Shown: piece after piece, positions 46,694-55,000 of the stretch | Layout: the number at the start of each line of letters is the position of its first letter | Numbering within the stretch: the first letter of the stretch is position 1 | Assembly: GCA_020638835.1 (NCBI GenBank) | Contig: JACKHV010000004.1 | Location: forward strand, 310,001 to 374,000 | DNA length: 64,000 bases | Direction of reading: 5' to 3' | From: Planctomycetota bacterium | GTDB lineage: Bacteria; Planctomycetota; UBA1135; GCA-002686595 | Notes under the pieces: model-generated | Told to the model about the DNA's origin: nothing | What the model saw: only the letters and a program-made list of their open reading frames with translations | Databases searched by the model: none | Made by a program: the position numbers and the translations under genes

Positions 46694-46729
46694 AGGCCCG
46701 CCCGACCGTCATCGCGGTCGGGCGGGCCT
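46694..46729 (+). terminator. Strong hairpin after paralog 1
   Basis: A perfect 14-bp stem (46694-46707 with 46716-46729) with an 8-nt loop lies 22 bp past the stop, without a T-tract but with very high stability. It probably separates the two paralogs into different transcripts. Confidence 0.75.
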
Positions 46730-46921
46730 CTACATGGGGTCGTGTGCGGCTGCGCCAAAACGGACCCCTCGTTCCGACCTCGGTGCGGATCGCGGGATAC
46801 GTTCCAGTCGGACGGTTCGACGAGGGCGCCCGCAGCCTTCGATCGTGACCGCTCCCTTTCCTGCACCGCCATCCGGCTCCGTGGAGACTCCGTCCGCGAG
46901 CCCGCTCCTCAGCTCGACACC

Positions 46922-48202
46922 ATGCTTCGTATCCCTGCTCTCGGAATCGTCGTCGCCGCGCTCGCCGGCTCGGCGGTCGCCTCTCCGCTCCCGGGTCAAC
47001 CCGGCTGTCCCGCCCCCGTCGCGTTCTGCGATGCCGGTTGCTACGACCTCGGCAACAAGGTCACCGGCGTCGTCGCGCCGCCCAACTACGGCTTGCGACT
47101 CGACGGCATGTTCGGCAACCCGTCCGATCACTGGACCTTCGACTTCGAGGCACCGCAGACCGGCGTACAGATGTGCTACGACGGGCTCGGCACGATCACG
47201 ATCGAGGGCGTCGCGTACGGCGGTCTCGACGTGGGCGGAGCGTGGGACGCCGTGCAGCAAGGCTTCCTCGAGATCCACTTCACCTACCTGAACGCCTCGT
47301 GCGTGAACGGCGACTTGCTCGTACTCGAGTCGAACGGCGGCCTCGCCTTCGGAACGGTCGAGTGGGTGAACACCGGTGAGGTGATCCACCTCTCGGGCAA
47401 GGCCAACGCCGCGGGCGAGATCTTCCTCTTCGACGGGCACGCCGGTGACCCGGCGCGCGGTTGGGTGATGTACGGCGACGGTCGCGTCGGAGACTTCGCG
47501 ATGACGGTAGCGCCGACGACGGACTGCCCGCCGGCACCCGACTGTGACGGCGACGGCATCCCGGACTCCCAGGAACTCGACTGCAACCAGAACCAGATCC
47601 CCGACGACTGCGAAGAACTGCCCGACTGCGACGGGAACGGCATCTCGGACCTCTGCGAGATCCTCGGCGGCGCGCCGGACGTGAACCAGAACGGCATCCC
47701 CGACGTCTGCGAACCGGGTGTCGAGGTGTTCTGCGTGCCGGATCCGCAGGTCGGATTCACGGTGCCCTGCCCCTGCGGCAACGACATCCTGCCCGGCGCG
47801 ATCGGCGGCTGCCTCAACTCGACCGGACAGGGCGCGAAGCTCGTCGCGAGCGGTACTCCGAGCATCGCGGCGGCCGACCTGTTGTTGACCGTCGAGAACC
47901 TGCCCGCCGAACAGCCCGGCATCTTCATCTCCGGCGTGCTGCCCGAGTCGAACGGTGCAGGCGTTCCGTTCCGCGCGGGAGTGCTGTGCATCGCCGGACC
48001 GATCGTGCGCCTGCAGAAGGTCCCGTCGAGCCCGGGCGGGCAGAGCATGCTCCCCGCGAACGGCTTCGACCCGATCTGGATGCAGGTGAACGCGCTCCCC
48101 GGCGAGACCCACTACTTCCAGTTCTGGTTCCGCGACGGCGACGGACCGTGCGGCGGCCGCGCGAACCTCACGAACGCTCTGCGCGTGACCTTCGGTCTCT
48201 AG
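46922..48202 (+). CDS. Secreted protein with calcium-binding repeats (paralog 2)
   Basis: A 426-residue protein with the same architecture as the preceding gene: signal peptide (L-A-G-S-A-V-A-S), C-Y-D-L-G-N-K-V domain, calcium loops at about 206-264 and the V-P-C-P-C-G-N-D C-terminal domain. The two align along their whole length, so this is a tandem duplication that has since diverged. The ATG at 46922 precedes the signal peptide; an upstream in-frame GTG (46742) would add a non-signal leader. Confidence 0.78.
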   Translation: MLRIPALGIVVAALAGSAVASPLPGQPGCPAPVAFCDAGCYDLGNKVTGVVAPPNYGLRLDGMFGNPSDHWTFDFEAPQTGVQMCYDGLGTITIEGVAYGGLDVGGAWDAVQQGFLEIHFTYLNASCVNGDLLVLESNGGLAFGTVEWVNTGEVIHLSGKANAAGEIFLFDGHAGDPARGWVMYGDGRVGDFAMTVAPTTDCPPAPDCDGDGIPDSQELDCNQNQIPDDCEELPDCDGNGISDLCEILGGAPDVNQNGIPDVCEPGVEVFCVPDPQVGFTVPCPCGNDILPGAIGGCLNSTGQGAKLVASGTPSIAAADLLLTVENLPAEQPGIFISGVLPESNGAGVPFRAGVLCIAGPIVRLQKVPSSPGGQSMLPANGFDPIWMQVNALPGETHYFQFWFRDGDGPCGGRANLTNALRVTFGL

Positions 48203-48225
48203 GAACCGACCATCATCATCGAAGT

Positions 48226-48264
48226 GACCCGATCGGCAGCGCGAGCTGTCGGTCGGGTCTTTCC
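48226..48264 (+). terminator. Intrinsic terminator after paralog 2
   Basis: A 15-bp stem with two G-U type pairs (48226-48240 with 48245-48259) and a GCGA loop is followed by TTTCC. Good terminator. Confidence 0.82.
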
Positions 48265-48286
48265 GTGCATCCGCGCGGCGTGAGCC

Positions 48287-48643
48287 TCACTCGAATCCGA
48301 CGATCAGCGGCGGAGGCAGGTGGAAGTACGCGGGATCCTTGCGTGGCGGGACCGTCGTGCGGTCGACGAGGGCGCAGACCTCGCGTCCTTCGTCCAGCGC
48401 GCGCGTCGCGTACTCGAGCAACCGTGCCGCGTCGGGCGAGGCGACGGGGTCGATGATGTAGCGCAGCGACGAGCGTTCGAAGTGCGCGTACGTCACGCCG
48501 TCTTCGCCAGGGAGCAGCTCCTCGACGCGCAAGTAGTCGACGCGCACCGCGTTCGCATCGGGCTCGACGCTCTCTTCGTGCGAGGAGCACGACGCGGAGA
48601 GCGCAGTGATGGCGAGCGCCAAGTTCGAGAGGTGTACACGCAT
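48287..48643 (-). CDS. Hypothetical small lipoprotein-like protein
   Basis: A 118-residue protein starting M-R-V-H-L-S-N-L-A-L-A-I-T-A-L-S-A-S-C, a hydrophobic leader ending in a relaxed lipobox with Cys19. The remainder has charged and Pro-rich segments and no recognised domain. Alone, convergent with paralog 2. Confidence 0.55.
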   Translation of the reverse strand: MRVHLSNLALAITALSASCSSHEESVEPDANAVRVDYLRVEELLPGEDGVTYAHFERSSLRYIIDPVASPDAARLLEYATRALDEGREVCALVDRTTVPPRKDPAYFHLPPPLIVGFE

Positions 48644-48725
48644 ATCGGTCTCTCCTCCGTCGAAGCGTCAGCGGGTCGTCGGACCAGTCTGCGCGTTCGG
48701 GGGGCCGATTCGTGTCACGGTCTCG

Positions 48726-49589
48726 TCACTCGGGGGACGGCGCGACTTCGGCTTCGTCCGGCGCGGGCGCTGCTTCTTCCAGCGCGTCCTCTTCCTCGAC
48801 CTCGTCCTCGAAGCGCACCGCGTCGAGCATCGAGTCGACGTCCTCGATCGCCTCTTCCGTGATGCGCACTTCGATCTCGTCGGCGCGGTCGGGTTGCACG
48901 GCCGTGACGACGCCGAGCTTGATCAGCTCGAGCAGCGCGCAAAAGGCGCCGACCATCGTCTCCTTGGTCGGCTCGGGGTCGATCGACTCCATCAAGCCGC
49001 GCAGGCTGATGTGGCGCGCGTCGCGCACGGTGGCCGCGAGCGAGCGCACGTAGAAGCGCAGTGGACGCGGGTCGCCGGCGATGCGGTGCGGACGGTTGGC
49101 GAGCGTCTCGCGCATCAAGCGCGAGAAGGCACCGAGCAGGTCCCAGGCCGTGAGCTCGCCGAGCTCGAGCGTGCGTTCCTCGTCCTTCTTCGCCTCGCGC
49201 AGCTCAGGGTGCGAGCCGCGCTCGAACAGGCGTTCGCGTTCGCGCTGGCGTTCGTCGAGTCCGTCGGAGACCTCGCGGAAGCGGCGGTACTCCAGCAGTC
49301 GCTGGATCAGCTCGTCCTTCGGGTCGAGTTCCTCGTCGAGGTCGACTTCCTCGCGCGGCAGCAGCGAGCGCGACTTGATCGACATCAGCGTCGCGGCGAT
49401 CACGAGGAACTCGGACGCGACCTCGATGTCCATCTCGCGCAGCGCGTCGAGGTACTGCAGGTAGCCCTCGAGGACCTTGGAGATCTCGACCTCGTGGATC
49501 TCGACCTCCTGCTCGCGCACGAGGTGCAGCAAGAGGTCCATCGGGCCCTGGAACAGCTGTTCGAGGCGTACGGTGTAGTCGGCGGTCAT
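48726..49589 (-). CDS. scpA: Segregation and condensation protein A
   Basis: A 287-residue kleisin, partner of SMC and ScpB in chromosome condensation. ScpA marks are F-x-G-P-M-D-L-L-L-H-L-V near residue 13, the N-terminal helical region that binds the SMC neck, an acidic middle, and a C-terminal winged-helix-like part. The ATG overlaps the site-2 protease stop by one base, so the two are co-translated. The last 30 residues are a strongly acidic tail (E-D-E-V-E-E-E-D). Confidence 0.93.
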   Translation of the reverse strand: MTADYTVRLEQLFQGPMDLLLHLVREQEVEIHEVEISKVLEGYLQYLDALREMDIEVASEFLVIAATLMSIKSRSLLPREEVDLDEELDPKDELIQRLLEYRRFREVSDGLDERQRERERLFERGSHPELREAKKDEERTLELGELTAWDLLGAFSRLMRETLANRPHRIAGDPRPLRFYVRSLAATVRDARHISLRGLMESIDPEPTKETMVGAFCALLELIKLGVVTAVQPDRADEIEVRITEEAIEDVDSMLDAVRFEDEVEEEDALEEAAPAPDEAEVAPSPE

Positions 49590-50368
49590 CAGCTCCAGTT
49601 TCCCCCCGTCACGAGGAACAGCAAGTCCCATGTTCCGTCCAGCGCCGGCCAGAGGACCTGATCCAGCGCACCGAAGTAGAGCAGCCCGACGATGATGAGG
49701 ATGCCGAAGCGCTCGAGCTGCTCGTAGGTCTCCAGCGTCTTGCCGCGCAGGAAGTAGGCGAGCACGCGCGAGCCGTCCAGCGGGGGGATCGGGATCATGT
49801 TGAACACCGCGAGCAGGATGTTCAGCAAGACCGAGAGCGCCAGCGCTTGAACGGCCAAGTCGTCGTCGCTCATCCCGCCGACGTAGACCATCGACTTCCA
49901 GATCAGCATGCAGAGCAGCGCGATCATCAGGTTGGAGATCGGCCCGGCGATCGCGACGAAGGTCATGTCGCGCGCCGGATGACGCAGCTGGAACGGGTTG
50001 ACCGGCACGGGCTTCGCGCCGCCGAAGGGGAAGCCCAGGCTGAAGAAGGTCACGATCGGCACGAGGATCGACCAGAAGGGGTCGATGTGCACCAGCGGGT
50101 CGAGCGTGAGCCGCCCCTGGTTGTATGCCGTGGGGTCGCCGCAGCGGTGGGCGACGAGCGCGTGCGCGAACTCGTGGACCGAGCTCGACAGGATCAGCAC
50201 GCCGACGGTCAGGCCCATCAGCACGAGGTCGGTCCGCGAGGTCTCGAGCACGGCGAGGCAGAGAGCGAGAGGCGGGTGGCTGATGACGGCGGCTCCGAAG
50301 CGGGTGGGGGCGCGGACGGAGCGTTCGCGCGGCGGCGCGGATCCCTCTCGCGACACGCCTTGTAACAC
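49589..50368 (-). CDS. Site-2 protease family (M50) membrane metalloprotease
   Basis: A 259-residue multipass protein with the zinc motif H-E-F-A-H at 65-69 and the third-ligand region N-M-I-P-I-P-P-L-D-G-S near 190. This is the YwhC-like group of site-2 proteases. The GTG at 50368 gives the longest form; a GTG at 50251 or ATG at 50218 starts closer to the first membrane helix and may be the true one. Co-transcribed with scpA, a pairing seen in many bacteria. Confidence 0.85.
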   Translation of the reverse strand: MLQGVSREGSAPPRERSVRAPTRFGAAVISHPPLALCLAVLETSRTDLVLMGLTVGVLILSSSVHEFAHALVAHRCGDPTAYNQGRLTLDPLVHIDPFWSILVPIVTFFSLGFPFGGAKPVPVNPFQLRHPARDMTFVAIAGPISNLMIALLCMLIWKSMVYVGGMSDDDLAVQALALSVLLNILLAVFNMIPIPPLDGSRVLAYFLRGKTLETYEQLERFGILIIVGLLYFGALDQVLWPALDGTWDLLFLVTGGNWS

Positions 50369-50406
50369 GCTCGCCGCATCGCTCCAATCGCTTGGCAGCG
50401 CATCGC

Positions 50407-50435
50407 TTGCGAGCGCTCATGCCGATCCATAGAAT
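50407..50435 (+). promoter_or_regulatory. Promoter of the kdsD operon
   Basis: TTGCGA (50407-50412) and TAGAAT (50430-50435) are exactly 17 bp apart, about 75 bp before the kdsD start, in the divergent gap with the site-2 protease gene. One of the best promoters in the window. Confidence 0.65.
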
Positions 50436-50510
50436 CCCCGCGCCTGGGCCGACTCCGGCCCGTTCCGCGCACCCCCTGGAGGTCCGCCGTCGACGCGGCG
50501 GGCGACTCAC

Positions 50511-51503
50511 TTGCAAGGCAGCTCCTACTCCTCCGACGAGCGCCTGGCCCGCGCCGCCGAGGTCATCCGCACCGAGGCCCGCGCGATCGCGAGGCTCGAG
50601 GAGCGGCTCGACGAGCGCTTCGTGGACGCGGTGCGCCGGATCCTCGCCTGCGAGGGCCTCGTCGTCGTGACCGGCATGGGCAAGGCGGGCCTCGTCGGGG
50701 CCAAGATCTCCGCGACGCTCGCCAGCACCGGCACGCCCTCGCTGACGCTGCACCCCGCCGAGGCGCTGCACGGCGACCTGGGGCGGATCCGCGCCCAGGA
50801 CGTGGTCCTGGCGCTTTCGAACTCCGGCGAGACGGCCGAGCTGAACGCGATCCTGCCGATCGCGCGACGCATCGGCGCGGGCGTGATCGCAATGACCGGC
50901 AAGCCCGAGTCGACGCTCGGCAAGCTCGCCGACCAGGTGCTCGACATCGGCGTCGTCGAAGAAGCCTGCCCGCTCAAGCTCGCGCCGACCGCCTCGACCT
51001 CCGCGATGCTCGCGATGGGCGACGCGCTGGCGATGGTCGTGCTCGCCGAACGCGGCTTCGACTCCGAGGACTACGCGCGCTTCCACCCCGCCGGCGCCCT
51101 CGGCCGCAAGCTGATGCGCGTGCAGGAGATCATGCGCACCGGCGAGAAGGTCGCGCTCGTGCCGCTGGGCAAGCGCGTCGACCAGGTGATCATGACGATG
51201 TCGCGCACGCCCGGTCGGCCCGGCGCCGCGCTGATCACGACGCCGGACGGCAAGCTCGCGGGCATCTTCACGGACGGCGACCTGCGTCGCGTGTTCGACA
51301 GCGGCGAACTCGCGCGCCTGCACCAGCCGATCGACGAGTTCATGGGCAAGGCGCCGAAGAGCGTGCATCCCGAACAACTCGTCGAGGCGGCGGAGCGCCT
51401 GCTGCGCGAACATCGCATCGACCAGCTCGCCGTGGTGGACGACGACGGCCGGCCCGTCGGACTGCTCGACGTGCAAGACCTGTGGGGCGTGCGCAGCGGG
51501 TGA
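50511..51503 (+). CDS. kdsD: Arabinose-5-phosphate isomerase KdsD (KpsF/GutQ)
   Basis: A 330-residue SIS-domain isomerase converting ribulose-5-P to arabinose-5-P, the first step toward Kdo for lipopolysaccharide. The SIS domain has T-G-M-G-K-A-G and S-N-S-G-E-T, with H-P-A and H-G-D-L-G nearby; two CBS domains occupy about 205-325. TTG start at 50511. It overlaps kdsC (GTGA). Confidence 0.93.
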   Translation: MQGSSYSSDERLARAAEVIRTEARAIARLEERLDERFVDAVRRILACEGLVVVTGMGKAGLVGAKISATLASTGTPSLTLHPAEALHGDLGRIRAQDVVLALSNSGETAELNAILPIARRIGAGVIAMTGKPESTLGKLADQVLDIGVVEEACPLKLAPTASTSAMLAMGDALAMVVLAERGFDSEDYARFHPAGALGRKLMRVQEIMRTGEKVALVPLGKRVDQVIMTMSRTPGRPGAALITTPDGKLAGIFTDGDLRRVFDSGELARLHQPIDEFMGKAPKSVHPEQLVEAAERLLREHRIDQLAVVDDDGRPVGLLDVQDLWGVRSG

Positions 51504-52054
51504 GCAGCGCGCCTTTCGAGGACTTCGGCCTGACCGAAGCGGCGTGGGACGCTCTCGCGCGGGCCGAACTGCTCGCGCTGGACGTCGACGGCACGCTGAC
51601 CGACGGCCGCGTGATCTACGTCGGCGAGGCGGAGTCGCAGCAGTTCTGCGTGCGCGACGGCCAAGGGCTGGCGTGGTTGCGCCAGGCGGGCGTGCGGCTT
51701 GCGTGGATCACGGGCCGCGGCTCCAAGCCGACGGAACGACGCGCGGCGGAGCTCGGCGTCGCCGTCTTCCACCCGCGCTCAGGCCCCAAGGACGAAGTGC
51801 TCGCCGCGGTGCAGGCCGAGCTGGGGATCGCGCCCGAGCGCACGATCGCGATGGGCGACGACCTGCCCGACCTGCTGTTGGCGCGCCGCGCCGGCTTCTT
51901 CGCCGCGCCCGCGGACGCTCGCGACGAGGTCCTCGCGCGCGCCGACTGGATCGCGCCCGCCTGCGGTGGTGACGGCGCCGTGCGCGCGCTCTGCGAACTC
52001 GTGCTCCGCGCCCGCGGCGACTGGGACGCGCTCCTCGCGCGCTACGGCGAATGA
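51500..52054 (+). CDS. kdsC: Kdo-8-phosphate phosphatase KdsC
   Basis: A 184-residue HAD phosphatase (C0 type) that dephosphorylates Kdo-8-P. D28 and D30 form the D-V-D-G-T-L-T-D-G motif, with I-T-G-R as motif II, and G-D-D-L-P-D-L-L as motif IV. It lacks a cap, as expected for KdsC tetramers. GTG at 51500 overlaps kdsD; the stop overlaps the LPS-transport fusion ATG by four bases. Confidence 0.93.
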   Translation: MSSAPFEDFGLTEAAWDALARAELLALDVDGTLTDGRVIYVGEAESQQFCVRDGQGLAWLRQAGVRLAWITGRGSKPTERRAAELGVAVFHPRSGPKDEVLAAVQAELGIAPERTIAMGDDLPDLLLARRAGFFAAPADARDEVLARADWIAPACGGDGAVRALCELVLRARGDWDALLARYGE

Positions 52055-55000
52055 GGAAGCTCCTCGTCTTCCTGCTCTTCTTCGGAGGCGGCCTCCTCCT
52101 GCTCTGGTTCGCGTCGCGCTACCGCGACGAACAGCGCAAGGAAATCGTGCCCGTTCCCGTCGAACGGCCGCCGCAAGACGTCACGCAGGTCCCCACCGAG
52201 ATCCCGACGGACGACGACGGTACACCCGGTGACGGCGTGCAGGTCGTGATGGGCGGCAAGGGTGTCTTCACCGAGTTCGACGAGGAGACCGGCCGCGTCA
52301 AGAACGTGATGCGGCACGACGACTCGAAGCAGCTCGAGAACAACCGCAACGAGCTGATCAACGTCGAGATCGAGACCTTCGACCCGCAGACCGGCGAGCG
52401 CCGCGCGATCATGACGTCGAAGCGCGCGATCGCCGTCACGCTGCCCGGCGCCGGCGGCATGCGACTCGACCCCTCCGTCCCCGTGCGCTTCGAGGACGCG
52501 GTGATGGTGATCGAGGAAGAAGGCCGCCTCGCGCCGCTGACGATCAGCATGCCGTGGGTCGACGTGTGGCCCGACCAAGAACGCTTCGAGTCGGACGCCG
52601 CCGTGACCGTCGAAGGCGTTGGTCTGTCGGCGAACAGCTTGGGCATCCGCGTGCGCGACCTCGGTAGGCGCATGACGCTGCCCGCCAAGGGCGACGTGCG
52701 CATGACCCGCGAGGACGGCGAACGCGCGTCGCTGCGCGCGCTCGACGCGGGCGTGATCCACGTCGAACGCGTCGCGGGCTCCGGCAGTGACATCCTGACC
52801 GTCAATGCGGTCGACGGCGCGCGCTTCGAGTGGGAAGGCGAGCTCCCGATCGTCGTGGAGGCGCGGAACATCGAGCTGCGCGCGGAAGTGCGCGACGCGG
52901 AGGAAGGGCAGCGCTACCGAATCCTCGACTCGACGGCCGACGGCAACGTGGTGCTGGAGTCGGACGACGTGAACTCCGCGGGCAACGAGACGCAGACGCG
53001 CTTCGAGAGTGAACGCGCGCGCTTCGTATTCGACGCGCAGGGCGCGCTGCGCGGTGTGAAGCTGATCGGCTCGCCGCGCGGAAACCTGCACAGCGAAGAG
53101 GGCGAGCGCGGCGGCTTGACGCGCACGGTGCTGTCGGGCGTCGGCCCGCTCGCGGTCGGCTTCGAGGGCATCGACGGCGTCGACCTGGACTTCGAGCTCG
53201 AGGACCTGCACCCCAGCCTCAGCTTCTCGATGGAAGGGCCGGGTACGCTCGGACTCGAAGGCATCGACGTCGAGCTGACGGCCAGCAAGCGCTTGACCGG
53301 CGTCGTCGACCGCACGTCGATGCGCGGCCGCGCGAAGCTCGCCGGTGACGTCACCGCGGTCGGCACCGACGGCATGTTCACCGGCTCCGAGCTCGACCTG
53401 TGGATCTCGGAGGAGAGCGGGACCGAGTCGTCGCTCGTCGTAGCGAAGAGCGCGCAGCCAGCGTTGATCGAGACGCGCGGCGAGGCGGTCGACCCGTGGC
53501 GCATCGACACGCGCGGCCAGATCGAGCTGCACCTGCGACCGGATCGCTTCGACGTGCCGCTCGCGACGGACGTCCGCATCGAGAACAAGGGCAAGGCGCC
53601 GCTGACGATCGAAGCCGGTCGCTTGACGGACCTCCTGTGGATCGACCGCACCTTCCGCGCGGACCAAGGCGTCAGCTTCACGACGCCCAACGGCACCGGA
53701 ACGGCCGCGCGCGTCGAGGCGCTCTCGCGGACGAACCGCGTCTTCAGCGGCACGATGGACGAGCTCGCCGAGTTCTACTTCCGCGACCGAGTCGGGCGCA
53801 GCGTCGGCAGCCTCAAGGCGCGGCAGGTCTGGGTCATGCCCGGCGTCGTGCAGGCCGAGACCGAGGTGGCGCTGCGCATGCTCGCCGCGAGCGAGGAACA
53901 CGAGCTCGACTGCGACCGCGCGCTGCTGCGCTCGCCGCTGATCGCGGAGGACTCGCAGCTCGACGGTGCGGTGGGCAACTTCGACATCGACGCGTACGGC
54001 GTGCACCGCGCCGTGCTCCGGGATCCGGAAGGCACCGCGGAGATCACCTGCAGCCGGCTCGTCGTGCACGGACAGGTGATGCGCGCGGAGAACGGCGAGT
54101 CGAAGCTGGCGATCGACGACTACGAGGCACTCGACGGCGTGACGGCGGAGCTCATCGGCGAGCTGCGCATGACCGTGACGGGTCGGAACTTCCGCTGGTC
54201 CGAGCTGAGCGGCGGCGTCGTCGAACCCGAGGCGGGCACGCGCATGACCGCGAAGGGAAGACTGCCGAAGAGCGAGCTGCCCTTCGAATTGACGGCGGAC
54301 CTCGTGGAGTTCACTCGCACGAGGCTGCACGCCGTGCAGCCTCTGATCGACTTCGAGGCGGAGATCCAGGCGCCGGAAGGCGAGCAGTTGCGGACGGGTC
54401 GCGTGCGCAACGTGACGGCCGAGCACCTCGTAGCGGACGAGTCGGGCGCGCTCTTCTCCGGCAGCGTGCACTTGACCGGATGGTCGGACGGCCAGACACC
54501 GCAGTCCTGGACCTTGGACGCGGGCTCGGTGCACCTCGCGTTCGAGAACCTGCTCTCGGGCGAGCGCATCTCGACGACGAACGTCCGCGAAGTCGTCGCC
54601 TGGGGCGGCATCCGCATCGAACAGGGTCCCGACCAGACCGCGGTCGCCGACCTGCTGTACCTCGACTACCGGCGCCTGCGCCTCGAGGGATCTCCCGCAG
54701 TGTTCAACTTGCGCGGCTTCGAGTGGGAGTCGACCGGGATCGAGTTCGACGTCGTCGACGTGCTGCTCACGACGGAGCAGGGCACGATCCGCGCCGCGGA
54801 CGACACGGAAATGGCGGGTTGGACGGTGCGCTACGAGTCGCTGCGCCCGTTCCCGCGCGAGGACGACACGATTCTCGCGCTGCGCGGCGCCGTCTGCTCG
54901 AACGGCGTGGAAGAGCTGCGCGCCGATTGGATGCTGTTCTGGTTGGACCGTGACGAGTGGCGTCGCAGCGCGGAGAGTTGGCTCGACGTGCCGATCGACT

